In this document: positions 23,930 through 31,987 of the stretch, one piece after another
Layout: every line of letters starts with the position of its first letter
How positions within the stretch are numbered: the stretch's first letter is position 1
Assembly: GCA_015521705.1 (NCBI GenBank)
Contig: WANR01000030.1
Coordinates: 1 to 38,238 of the forward strand
Origin: Desulfurococcales archaeon
GTDB taxonomy: Archaea; Thermoproteota; Thermoprotei_A; Sulfolobales; Acidilobaceae
Direction of reading: 5' to 3'
Length of the DNA: 38,238 nucleotides
Notes under the pieces: model-generated
Databases searched by the model: none
What the model was told of the DNA's origin: nothing
What the model saw: only the letters and a program-made list of their open reading frames with translations
Position numbers and translations under genes: made by a program

Positions 23930-24280
23930 TCACTTTCTCTTGAACTTGATCTCAAAAGACCTCCTGCTTCTTGAGTCTAGTTCTAGAAGAATCTCTTTTA
24001 CAGTAGCATCATCCACAGGTGGAGAGAGCCTGCCCGCCTGAACCAGCTGGAGAACATAGTCCTCGGCCATCCTAGCAAGCTCTGGCCTTACGAGTTTTAT
24101 GTTGGCAAGCCTGTTTCTAGCCTCGGCCGTTAATATACTCCTAAGTATGGCGTCACGCCTAGCCTCGGCCTCTTCTAACTCTTTCCTGCGCCTCTCCTCC
24201 TCCAGCTTCCTCTGTAGCTCCAGCAGTTTCCTGCGCCTCAGTAACTCTAATTCCTCGTCCTCTTCATAGTCAAGCGACAA
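23930..24280 (-). CDS. PDCD5/TFAR19-family DNA-binding protein
   Basis: A 116-aa helical protein of the family shared by archaea and eukaryotes, binding DNA and possibly assisting protein folding. It has a long charged N-terminal helix ([20 protein letters not shown]) and a C-terminal three-helix core with [20 protein letters not shown] and [20 protein letters not shown], ending in the basic [10 protein letters not shown]. The start is TTG 24280. It lies between S19e and L39e on the same strand; about 140 bases separate it from S19e. Confidence 0.92.
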   Translation of the reverse strand: MSLDYEEDEELELLRRRKLLELQRKLEEERRRKELEEAEARRDAILRSILTAEARNRLANIKLVRPELARMAEDYVLQLVQAGRLSPPVDDATVKEILLELDSRSRRSFEIKFKRK

Positions 24281-24420
24281 AGCACACCAACCCTCTCATT
24301 TTATCAATTGCGTAGGTTAAAGAGCTTATTTACTTTGGCCCTTGCACAAGCCAGCATTTCCCCAATAGTGACAACCACTGCTAACCACTATAGGCACTAT
24401 AGACAATATCACAGGGAAGC

Positions 24421-24879
24421 CTAGTAGTACCTCTTCAGCTCAGGCCTGTGCTCCAGGAGCTCCTCCATGATCTCTCTAGCGGTTCTGTCGAGCAAACTCC
24501 TGCCCTGCGGCGTGAGCGCCCTGCCCTTACCAGGAACCTTTCTCACAAGTCCCGCAGCTTCTAGCTGTTGCAGTATTTTCCTAGGTATGCTTCCAGAGCC
24601 CTTCCTGAAATGCTCGGGTGCAGACCCCCTATTCTGTCTTCCGCCATAGATTGTTCTAAAGGTTTCAACCCCTATGGGTTCACTGCTCTTGTATAGTTTC
24701 CTGAGAATAGAAGCGGCCCTTATATACCACCAGTCACTCTGCTCTGGAGGCTTCTCCTTATGAATCCCAGTTTTAACGAAGTGAGCCCACGTAGGCGGCT
24801 TAACTTGATCCATTTCTTTCAGCTTCTCAGCCAGCCTCTTTATCAGAGCGTCCGCTGGAACGTCAAGTGCTGTCACCAA
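24421..24879 (-). CDS. rps19e: Ribosomal protein S19e
   Basis: Small-subunit protein needed for pre-rRNA maturation. The family opening [20 protein letters not shown] is followed by [35 protein letters not shown] and [20 protein letters not shown], with the winged-helix end [10 protein letters not shown] and [14 protein letters not shown] start at TTG 24879 (or GTG 24876), just after GGGAGG; an upstream TTG at 24909 adds ten residues not typical of the family. TATA-like TTTTAAAC (24924-24931, minus) lies upstream. Confidence 0.95.
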   Translation of the reverse strand: MVTALDVPADALIKRLAEKLKEMDQVKPPTWAHFVKTGIHKEKPPEQSDWWYIRAASILRKLYKSSEPIGVETFRTIYGGRQNRGSAPEHFRKGSGSIPRKILQQLEAAGLVRKVPGKGRALTPQGRSLLDRTAREIMEELLEHRPELKRYY

Positions 24880-25026
24880 TTCCGCCTCCCACCAGCAGAG
24901 GGGTGACAAGCAAAGCTATAAAAGTTTAAAAGCGCTTAGATGATGGCACGCCGGCAATCGATGAGAGCCCTGGCAGCGTATCGCCATCAACTAGCTAATA
25001 GCCTAGATGCGGGGATCAACAGTAGC

Positions 25027-25308
25027 TCATTTCCTCGCGGAACTTCTTCTCTTAGCTATGACAAGCGTTCTTCCTCTAACTCCTACAAGCTCGGCTCCAA
25101 CTAGCTCGGCTATCTTTCTTGCTAGTTGCCTTCTATCCTGCCCTTCGACCTCTATAGCCGTTTTTAGGAGTCTTACCTTAAGCACGCCTTTCTTCTCGAG
25201 ACGCCGCTTGATCTCGTCAACTACTTGGCTGGTGACACCCTTCTTGCCTACTATCACATCTGCGGGCCCGTGGTGAGCCCTTGAGTACTCTTTTCTAGAC
25301 TTCACCAA
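25027..25308 (-). CDS. YhbY/CRM-domain RNA-binding protein
   Basis: A 93-aa protein with a single CRM domain, as in bacterial YhbY, which associates with pre-ribosomal large subunits. The pattern is visible: a helix-loop start, ADVIVGKKGVTSQVVDEIKR with the GxxG-type loop, VLKVRLLKTAIEVEGQDRRQ, and LARKIAELVGAELVGVRGRT before a final strand and basic tail. Start TTG 25308 or GTG 25305, after AGAGGT. It follows Rpp21 on the same strand, so it is probably the last gene of the ligase transcript. Confidence 0.88.
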   Translation of the reverse strand: MVKSRKEYSRAHHGPADVIVGKKGVTSQVVDEIKRRLEKKGVLKVRLLKTAIEVEGQDRRQLARKIAELVGAELVGVRGRTLVIAKRRSSARK

Positions 25309-25370
25309 TCCCGTTAACCTCTGCCAGGCCCGTAGACGTGCACGGCGTCTTGGGCGTTAAATAATTGTGC

Positions 25371-25709
25371 TCACCTCTTATTATAAGGGTACCTATGCAT
25401 CCAGCCGCACCTAAGGCATGTAAGAACCCTGTACGAAAAGCCGCCTTGACTCCTCAGTCTAACCCTTGAAGTAACCCCGGGTATTAAGGGCAGGTTGCAG
25501 TTCTTGCATAAGCCCCTCTTGAGCCTCTTAGGCATCCTGACCCTCGTTCTCAAGGATAGCTCCTTTATAAGGGATCCAAGCCGTGACGCCTGCTCATAAT
25601 CGCCGCTCCGCGCTCTCTCCAGTGCCATATCGTATAGTATCGACATTCTCTGGAGTACGAGATCCGAGAGGATCCTCCTAGACCGCTTCTTGTGCTGGCG
25701 CTTCCTCAA
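25371..25709 (-). CDS. rnp4: RNase P protein component 4 (Rpp21/Rpr2)
   Basis: Zinc-binding subunit of archaeal RNase P, which removes tRNA 5' leaders. In 112 residues: a basic, helical N-terminal half (LVLQRMSILYDMALERARSG) and a zinc ribbon made of CKNCNLPL and CLRCGW (about residues 68-71 and 99-102), with VTSRVRLRS between them. It begins with TTG inside the ligase gene (32-base overlap), so translation is coupled to the ligase. Confidence 0.93.
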   Translation of the reverse strand: MRKRQHKKRSRRILSDLVLQRMSILYDMALERARSGDYEQASRLGSLIKELSLRTRVRMPKRLKRGLCKNCNLPLIPGVTSRVRLRSQGGFSYRVLTCLRCGWMHRYPYNKR

Positions 25710-27531
25710 CCTTCCTCAACTGCGATTTGTACATTTCTAGTAGTTCCTCCTCTGTTGTAGCGTCCTCGGGCCTCTTATCGGGCCTCCACCTGATGAACCT
25801 TGGGAATCTAATAGAAATGCCTACACCCTGCCTGATAGCGTCTAGGCAACAGCTGTGCATGGGTGATAGCGTTAGCTCCGCGCCAAGAATCTCCGCAACC
25901 AGGCTTGGCTCTATCCACACGTCTGGTTTTACCCTAGACTCTACTCTGGGGTGTTTTGATTGCCTCTTCAAAGGCTCCAGCAGCTCCTGCATGTTTGCTA
26001 GCTCTTCATCACTGAACCCTGTAGCCACTTTGCATACAGTCTTGAACAAGTCTCTCTCGGGGTCATAGGCGGCCATTAAGAGGCTGCTAAGCATCCCGCC
26101 CCTCTTGCCCCTACCATAAAAGGCGCCGACTACAACGAGGTCCACGGTGTCCATCATCTCACTCTTATAGTCTCTCTTGAACTTTATCCAGAGCCACTCT
26201 CTCACGCCGGCCACGTAGTAGCTCTTATCGTGGATAGCCTTTATCATGATGCCCTCGGCCCCCTCCTCCACAGCCTCCAGGAACAGCCTCCAGGCCTCGT
26301 TAACGTCATCGGTCACAACATACTTTGCTATAGCGAACGTTTCAGTGGGATCCACTATGTCTTCTAGAACTCTACGGCGCTCCAGGAGAGTTCTCTTAGT
26401 CAGGTCTTTTCCGTCGGCATAGAGCACGTCGAAGAGAAAAACCGCTACCGGGACCTCTTTCATGACCCTATAAATGTCGTGCTTTCTCTTCCTGTGCATA
26501 AGCTCTTGGAAGGGCCTAAGCTCCAGGGTCTCCGGGTCGATTGCCACGATCTCTCCTTCGACTATGGCCTCTCTGGCTTTAATCCTCTCCCTGGCCATAG
26601 AGACCACGTCTGGGTACATGTTAGTGATGTTTTCCATTCTCCTGGAAAAGATGTATATCTGGTCGTCCTTCTTGTGGATTTGAGCCCTTTCCCCGTCGTA
26701 TTTATACTCTACTATAGCCTTTCCGCCTACCTTCTTGAAGAGCTCCTCGAGCGACTTACCTCTCTCAGCTAGCATCGGCCTTATAGGGATCCCTATCATA
26801 GGCCCAATATCCTGTAGAGCCTCCAAGCCCTTCTGGGCAAGGAGAGACGCCACCATGCCCAGATCTGCCCTAAGATTATAGGCCCTCTCTACTATGGGCC
26901 TGGCCTGGGCGCCCCCGCCAAACACTATAGCTAATGCGTCTAGAACAGTGGCGTCGCCGATGCCAACCCTGAGCCTTCCCTCAACGAACCTAACAATGTA
27001 CTTAGCCTCTTTAGGCTTAGCGTCGGCCAGCAGCCCAGAAAGGAGCCTTAGCTTGAGATCCCTGCTACCCTCGCCCTGCGCATAAGCTATTCTAAGCAAC
27101 GTGTCATATACCCTGGAAACGGTTAAAGAGGCTTTCTCGGTCTCCATAAAGGCAAGAAGCCCCGACGCTGCAGGCCTCCCAGCCCTAGCACTCAGGGTCT
27201 CAGCTACCTTGCCAAGGTCACCTATGGACTTGTAGAGTCTCTCCACCTGCTGCTCAGAGGTCCTGTAGGCAAGCGATATGGCCTTTATAAGCATCTTCTC
27301 CCCGATGCCCAGCTCTGGCAGGTCCTTCCATTCGGGGCCTATCTTACCCTGTATAAGGTAAACAACCTTGTCTATAACCCTTGCAGGGGTCTTCTTGAGT
27401 ATCCCAACCAGTAGAAGGGTTAGCTGCGTGCGCGAGGTTATCCTCTCCATCTGGTCCAGAGCGCTAGCCACCGCTTCGAACTCTAGATCCTCCCCGCCTT
27501 CTTTGGCAGGCGGAGCCATTGTAGAGGGCAC
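25678..27531 (-). CDS. lig: ATP-dependent DNA ligase
   Basis: Seals nicks in replication and repair. At 617 residues it is typical of crenarchaeal ligase I: an N-terminal DNA-binding helical domain (to about 250), and the adenylation domain with active-site Lys277 in KYDGER (277-282). Motif III is in YIFSRRMENITNMYPD, with EGIMIKAIHDKSY and WLWIKFKRDY further on. An OB-fold follows with VVVGAFYGRGKRGGMLSSLL and the C-terminal GISIRFPRFIRWRPDKRPED. The start is GTG 27531 or ATG 27519; AAGGGTG precedes the latter by nine bases, which slightly favours it. GTTATAAGG near 27573-27581 (minus) is the likely TATA box. Confidence 0.97.
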   Translation of the reverse strand: MPSTMAPPAKEGGEDLEFEAVASALDQMERITSRTQLTLLLVGILKKTPARVIDKVVYLIQGKIGPEWKDLPELGIGEKMLIKAISLAYRTSEQQVERLYKSIGDLGKVAETLSARAGRPAASGLLAFMETEKASLTVSRVYDTLLRIAYAQGEGSRDLKLRLLSGLLADAKPKEAKYIVRFVEGRLRVGIGDATVLDALAIVFGGGAQARPIVERAYNLRADLGMVASLLAQKGLEALQDIGPMIGIPIRPMLAERGKSLEELFKKVGGKAIVEYKYDGERAQIHKKDDQIYIFSRRMENITNMYPDVVSMARERIKAREAIVEGEIVAIDPETLELRPFQELMHRKRKHDIYRVMKEVPVAVFLFDVLYADGKDLTKRTLLERRRVLEDIVDPTETFAIAKYVVTDDVNEAWRLFLEAVEEGAEGIMIKAIHDKSYYVAGVREWLWIKFKRDYKSEMMDTVDLVVVGAFYGRGKRGGMLSSLLMAAYDPERDLFKTVCKVATGFSDEELANMQELLEPLKRQSKHPRVESRVKPDVWIEPSLVAEILGAELTLSPMHSCCLDAIRQGVGISIRFPRFIRWRPDKRPEDATTEEELLEMYKSQLRKVEEAPAQEAV

Positions 27532-27653
27532 CCTTCACGTCGCGCTCCACCCTAAATTTGTGCCGCTCCAGCCTTATAACATGGCTTGCTAGGCCATGGC
27601 TATACCCAAGGCCCTTAATCTATAAGCAGGCTTTCTGGCTCATGGGAGCGGCA

Positions 27654-27664
27654 TCTATAAAAAC
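27654..27664 (+). promoter_or_regulatory. TATA box of the rpl3-rpl4-rpl23 operon
   Basis: TCTATAAAAAC precedes the rpl3 GTG by 63 bases, giving a leader of about 30-35 bases that carries the GGTGA ribosome-binding site at 27706-27710. Confidence 0.6.
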
Positions 27665-27716
27665 TTGGGAGTTCCACTAACTAGCTGGCACTGCAGGGTA
27701 TCGCTGGTGAAGCGGT

Positions 27717-28748
27717 GTGGGCGCCAGGAAGAAGAGGGCACCTCGTAGGGGGAGCCTGGGATACTCGCCCAGAAAGAGGGCTTCGAGGCTAGTGCCTAGG
27801 GTGAAGTCTTGGCCCGAGCTGGCCGTTGACAAGCCACTACCACTAGCCTTCATGGGCTACAAGGCTGGGATGACTCATGCATATATAGTTGACGAGAAAA
27901 AGGGTAGCCCGACCTATGGGAAGGAAATATTCGTTCCCGTGACTATTATAGAGACTCCCCCAGTCTTCGTGGCCGCTGTGAGGCTCTACGGATATGACCC
28001 TAACAGGGGAATGTACTCTATGGGGGAGGCATGGGCAGAACCCCCGCCGGGACTAGAGCTGCACCGTAAAATATCGACGCTGGGGAGCTTTGATACCGAG
28101 AGAAAGCTTGAAACCCTTGAAGGCTTGGCAGAAAGGGCTGTAGATGTCAGGATCATTGTGGCAAGCCAGCCCAAACTGGCAGGAGGGCTTGAGAAGAAGA
28201 AGCCAGACCTACTAGAGGTCAGGATAGGGGGCGGTGATATAAGATCCAGGTTCGAGTACGCGGCCTCTAAGCTTGGCAACATAATTGAGGTCGGAGAGGT
28301 ATTCTCAGAAGGCCAGCTCTTGGACGTAATAGGCGTAACTAAGGGCAAGGGATTCCAGGGTGTCATAAAGAGGTGGGGCGTGAAGGAGCTCCCCCGGTGG
28401 CACAAGCACAGAAAGGGTAGTAGACGCATTGGTGCCAGGAGCCATGGGAAGGGAACCTTCTGGGAGACGCCGCAGCCTGGGCAGACAGGCTTCCACAGGA
28501 GGACCGAGTATAACAAGTTAGTGCTCGAGATAGGCATGGACGGCTATAAGGTGACGCCGGCCGGGGGCTACCTCCACTACGGCCTGGTCAGGAGCCATTA
28601 CGTCATGCTTATGGGCACAGTGCCGGGCCCCCCCAAGAGGCCCATAGTGCTTAGGCACCCCATAAGGCCTCCAGCAGGCTATAATCCCTTCAACGTGAGC
28701 AAGCCCAAGATAGTGTACCTAAGCCTGGACTCTAAACAAGGGGCGTGA
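27717..28748 (+). CDS. rpl3: Ribosomal protein L3
   Basis: Core large-subunit protein that initiates 50S assembly. The 343-aa archaeal form begins GARKKRAPRRGSLGYSPRKR, with FMGYKAGMTHAYI, VTKGKGFQGVIKRWGVK, HRKGSRRIGARSHGKG and ETPQPGQTGFHRRTEYNK as diagnostic stretches. GGTGA six bases before the GTG is the ribosome-binding site. The stop overlaps the alternative GTG start of rpl4. First gene of the archaeal S10-type cluster segment. Confidence 0.97.
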   Translation: MGARKKRAPRRGSLGYSPRKRASRLVPRVKSWPELAVDKPLPLAFMGYKAGMTHAYIVDEKKGSPTYGKEIFVPVTIIETPPVFVAAVRLYGYDPNRGMYSMGEAWAEPPPGLELHRKISTLGSFDTERKLETLEGLAERAVDVRIIVASQPKLAGGLEKKKPDLLEVRIGGGDIRSRFEYAASKLGNIIEVGEVFSEGQLLDVIGVTKGKGFQGVIKRWGVKELPRWHKHRKGSRRIGARSHGKGTFWETPQPGQTGFHRRTEYNKLVLEIGMDGYKVTPAGGYLHYGLVRSHYVMLMGTVPGPPKRPIVLRHPIRPPAGYNPFNVSKPKIVYLSLDSKQGA

Positions 28749-28759
28749 GGGTGACAAGC

Positions 28760-29578
28760 ATGAGCTATACTAGCCTCCACCTCTACCTGAGGCCCGAGAT
28801 AAACGTGCCCGTATTGGGTGCTAGTGGCGAGGTTGTAAGGGAGATCCCGCTGCCAGAGATCTTCAGGTTTCCGGTGAGAAAGGACATCATCAAGAGAGTA
28901 TACCTCAGCGAGTTCACCGCTAAACTGCAGCCTAAAGGCAGGGACCCAATGGCGGGCAAGAGAACTAGCGCAAGAAGCTATGGTGTAGGGCTAGGCCTAG
29001 CCAGAGTGCCCAGGATAAGGGGGACAGGTAGAGGGGCCCTGGTAAACATGACAAGAGGCGGGAGACTCGCGCATCCGCCCAGGGTGGAAAAGAGGATCCA
29101 CGAGGAGGTTAACAGGAAGGAGAGAATAATCGGCATAGTGTCGGCTTTATCAGCTACCGCGATACCCGAAATGGTTAGAGATCGGGGCCACAGGTTCTCG
29201 GCCAAGGCTCTACCAGTAGTAATTGCAGACGAGGTTGTACAGTCTATATCGAAAACTAAAGAGGCCAAGGAGCTACTCAACGCGATAGGAATATACGAAG
29301 ACGTGGCCAGAGTGAGGGAGAGAACCAGGAACAGGGCTGGAAAGGGTAAGATGAGGGGTAGGAGGCTGAAGAAGCCTGTAGGCCCCTTGTTCGTCCTAGA
29401 AAGCAGGGAAGCCCCCCTGGCCCTGTCAATACAGAACCTGCCAGGAGTGGAAGTGGTAGAACCTCTAATACTGAGCGTGATACACCTAGCCCCAGGAGGA
29501 GTTCCTGGGAGGCTCGCTGTGTTTCAGGAAAGCACCCTTCACATGCTTCATGAAAGGCTAAAGGTGGCGGTGCCGTGA
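28760..29578 (+). CDS. rpl4: Ribosomal protein L4 (L4e/L1e)
   Basis: Large-subunit protein extending into the exit tunnel. Typical archaeal stretches are [80 protein letters not shown] and [21 protein letters not shown] start at ATG 28760, four bases after GAGGGTGAC; the open frame begins at GTG 28745, which would overlap the rpl3 stop. It overlaps the rpl23 start by four bases. Confidence 0.97.
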   Translation: MSYTSLHLYLRPEINVPVLGASGEVVREIPLPEIFRFPVRKDIIKRVYLSEFTAKLQPKGRDPMAGKRTSARSYGVGLGLARVPRIRGTGRGALVNMTRGGRLAHPPRVEKRIHEEVNRKERIIGIVSALSATAIPEMVRDRGHRFSAKALPVVIADEVVQSISKTKEAKELLNAIGIYEDVARVRERTRNRAGKGKMRGRRLKKPVGPLFVLESREAPLALSIQNLPGVEVVEPLILSVIHLAPGGVPGRLAVFQESTLHMLHERLKVAVP

Positions 29579-29838
29579 GTAGTCTGGAGAAGGTTATTAT
29601 AAGGATACACATGAGTGAGAAGGCAAACAGGCTACTAGAAGAAGAAAACACTCTGACGCTAATAGTTGACAGGAAGGCTAACAAGCATCTAATAAAGAAA
29701 GCAGTAGAGGAAATATATGGAGTGAAAGTGGAGAAGGTGAGAACCCTAATAACTCCGAGAGGATACAAGAAGGCCTACGTTAAATTATCCCCAGAATCGA
29801 ACGCTAGAGACCTAGCGTCGAGACTAGGGCTAATATAG
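29575..29838 (+). CDS. rpl23: Ribosomal protein L23
   Basis: Tunnel-exit large-subunit protein and docking point for SRP. The 87 residues match the archaeal length, with [40 protein letters not shown] and [22 protein letters not shown] 29575 overlaps the rpl4 stop (GTGA). rpl2 and the rest of the S10 cluster do not follow: the next gene is an ABC transporter ATPase, so the cluster is broken here. Confidence 0.96.
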   Translation: MSSLEKVIIRIHMSEKANRLLEEENTLTLIVDRKANKHLIKKAVEEIYGVKVEKVRTLITPRGYKKAYVKLSPESNARDLASRLGLI

Positions 29839-29926
29839 CCTAAGTATATCAGATACAAGCCTGGTACCCGGTTTGGCTTAATCTACTCAACCAACCTTAA
29901 CAACAGGTTTTCCATTATTTATAGCG

Positions 29927-30697
29927 GTGTCATTGTGGGGGATCTTATTGAGGCAGCTAGAAACCCTTGACTTGAGAAAGAGCTTTGGGGGTATAAGGGC
30001 GCTGGATGGTGTTTCGATCGCTGTAGATAAGGGTTCTGTCGTGAGTATCGTGGGGCCTAACGGGGCAGGCAAGACTACGCTTTTCAAGTGTATAGCTGGC
30101 TACTACAAGCCTGACGGTGGGAAGATACTGTTGAAGGGGGAGGAGGTTCAGGGTAAAAGGCCCCCAGAACTGGTCAGGCGAGGCGTCTCGGTCACCTTCC
30201 AGGTCCCCAGACCCTTTAGGGGTTTAAGCGTGTTGGAGAACATACTGGCAGCTATAGGTTCCCCAAGCTATAGTGGTGCGAGATTCCTTAGGAGGGTCTC
30301 CATGGATGACTATGAGAGAGCTAGAATTATCGCCGAAACTATGGGCCTTGAAAGATTCCTAGAAATGGACGCTTCTCTCCTCCCTCTAGGCCTACAGAAA
30401 AGGCTTGAAATAGCGAAGGCTCTAGCTATGGAGCCAGAGCTGATCATGCTAGACGAGCCCACGGCTGGTATGAGCCGCGAGGAGGCGCGCGATGTGGCTA
30501 GGATCATTGAAAAACTCAGGGATGAGGGGATCACTGTAATGCTTATCGAGCACAACGTGCCATTTGCTGTTTCCGTGTCTGACTACATGTACGTCCTCAA
30601 CTACGGCAAAGTGCTTTCATCTGGAATTCCTAGAGAAGTTATTAGGGATCAGAGGGTGGTGGAAGCTTATCTTGGGAGAGGCTATACTGTTAGCTGA
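29927..30697 (+). CDS. livG: Branched-chain-amino-acid-type ABC transporter ATPase (LivG-like)
   Basis: One of two cytoplasmic ATPases energising a HAAT-family importer. Walker A GPNGAGKTT is near residue 43, the Q-loop lies in VSVTFQVPRPFRGLSVLENI, Walker B is LIMLDEPTAGMS, and the H-loop is LIEHNV. The signature motif is unusual: LPLGLQKRLEIAKAL where LivG proteins normally have LSYGxQRRLEIA. The tail includes the LivG-type VVEAYLGRGY. The gene is the first of the transporter group; its 3' end overlaps the LivF-like gene by about 26 bases. ORF start TTG 29927 is uncertain, and a TTG nearer residue 8 would also suit. Confidence 0.9.
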   Translation: MSLWGILLRQLETLDLRKSFGGIRALDGVSIAVDKGSVVSIVGPNGAGKTTLFKCIAGYYKPDGGKILLKGEEVQGKRPPELVRRGVSVTFQVPRPFRGLSVLENILAAIGSPSYSGARFLRRVSMDDYERARIIAETMGLERFLEMDASLLPLGLQKRLEIAKALAMEPELIMLDEPTAGMSREEARDVARIIEKLRDEGITVMLIEHNVPFAVSVSDYMYVLNYGKVLSSGIPREVIRDQRVVEAYLGRGYTVS

Positions 30698-31385
30698 GAG
30701 CATGGTAGTGGAGTATGGAGTAATAAGGGCCCTCAACGGTGTATCTGTGAGTCTCAGAGAGGGAGAGATAGTATCAGTCATAGGGAGAAACGGTGCCGGG
30801 AAGACAACGCTAATCAGAGCCATAATGGGGCTTGTGAGACTAAAACAGGGGAGAGTCATAGTTAAAGGAAGAGACCTAACAGGGGCACCGCCATGGGAAA
30901 GGGCTAAATTGGGGCTAGGCTACATACCCGAGGGCCGCAGGCTCTTTCCCTATCTTACTGTAGAGGAAAATCTAATCATAGGAGGCTATCTTCTGGAAAG
31001 CAAAAAACTGAGAGATAGGCTAGAGTACGTTTTCTCCCTCTTCCCTAGGCTACGTGAGAGAAGAAAACAACAGGCTAGAACACTCAGCGGAGGCGAGGCC
31101 CAAATGCTAGCCATAGCAAGGGGTCTGATGAACGAGCCTTCTATACTACTAATGGACGAACCGTCGCAGGGATTGGCACCCATAGTGGTAGAACAGCTCT
31201 TCGAAATAATAAGGAAGCTCAGAGAAGAGGGTTACTCAATACTGTTAGTAGAGCAAAACGCCAGAAAGGCTATAGAGGTTTCAGACAAGATCTACCTACT
31301 AGAAACAGGTAATATAGTCCTTGAAGCCGACCCCACAGAAGCCTCCAAGAACCCTAAAATAAAAAGCACCTACCTTGGAGATTAA
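30672..31385 (+). CDS. livF: Branched-chain-amino-acid-type ABC transporter ATPase (LivF-like)
   Basis: Second ATPase of the importer, about 237 residues from TTG 30672. The longer open frame to 30564 runs inside the livG-like gene and has no family-like sequence, so I reject it. Walker A is GRNGAGKTT, the LivF-type GLGYIPEGRRLFPYLTVEEN follows, the signature is intact (TLSGGEAQMLAIARGLM), and Walker B is ILLMDEPSQGLAP, followed by VEQNARKAI and the C-terminal STYLGD. GGTGG lies about 10 bases before the start. Confidence 0.92.
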   Translation: MGEAILLAESMVVEYGVIRALNGVSVSLREGEIVSVIGRNGAGKTTLIRAIMGLVRLKQGRVIVKGRDLTGAPPWERAKLGLGYIPEGRRLFPYLTVEENLIIGGYLLESKKLRDRLEYVFSLFPRLRERRKQQARTLSGGEAQMLAIARGLMNEPSILLMDEPSQGLAPIVVEQLFEIIRKLREEGYSILLVEQNARKAIEVSDKIYLLETGNIVLEADPTEASKNPKIKSTYLGD

Positions 31386-31612
31386 CAAGCGCGTTCCCCA
31401 ACACGCATTCCCCGACAAGTCTAATGAAGCACAAGACTTAAGAAAACCCTTCAAGCAAGGAATAACTCTTAAAAAGGGAATAGCGCCAATAGTATCGACA
31501 GTAAAGATTTTTACGTGCCTACGCAGACTGTGTGGTAACAGCCGACCTGTACAGGCAGGATATGCATGAAGAAGGCTTGCCCCTATTGCAAGTGTTCTAA
31601 GGTGATAGGACT
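31386..31612. other. Intergenic stretch after livF
   Basis: About 230 bases. A 28-codon frame (ATG 31567 to TAG about 31653), beginning KKACPYCKCSKVIGLWAARL, has three cysteines near its start like half a zinc ribbon and overlaps the next ORF in another frame. Otherwise nothing was recognised. Confidence 0.35.
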
Positions 31613-31888
31613 GTGGGCGGCTCGTTTGAAATTATCTTGCCAGAAAAACTAGTAGCGAACATGGGCTGGATAAGGCATATAGGTTTTCCGCCGTTCATTT
31701 GCAAGCATTATAGAGAACCCCTACCAGGGACAGGCCATGCTGTCTGTTGTAGAGGTGTCTGTAGGATACATTATGACAGAGTGAATCCTCTAGCAGATCC
31801 TCTTAGCCATCTAATACACGATACTCCCCTCATCAAGATAATTACCAGCTCACTAGCATTGCTTCTATTGGCAAGCGTCCTATTATAG
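31613..31888 (+). CDS. Small cysteine-rich, tail-anchored protein (91 aa), tentative
   Basis: Not recognised. Cysteines cluster in the middle (ICKHYREPL, then AVCCRGVCRIHYDRV), suggesting metal binding. The C-terminus is a single hydrophobic segment (LIKIITSSLALLLLASVLL) that ends the protein, as in tail-anchored membrane proteins. The GTG start has a good ribosome-binding site, AAGGTGAT, at about 9 bases. Codons (CTA, ATA, AGA, AGG) match local genes. Against it: an overlapping frame starting at 31567 is also cysteine-rich, so one frameshift could be involved. Confidence 0.45.
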   Translation: MGGSFEIILPEKLVANMGWIRHIGFPPFICKHYREPLPGTGHAVCCRGVCRIHYDRVNPLADPLSHLIHDTPLIKIITSSLALLLLASVLL

Positions 31889-31987
31889 AGTGCTTCCCTG
31901 GACTGCCTTTCAGAACGCTTATATCTAGTTCGTGGTTTACTCGTTATTTAAAACATTTAAGAATACGCAAGGAACCCGAGCTAGATT

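Noticed and set aside
30564-30671. N-terminal extension of the LivF-like ORF
   Set aside because: The extra 36 residues are another-frame reading of the LivG-like 3' end; ABC homology begins just after TTG 30672.
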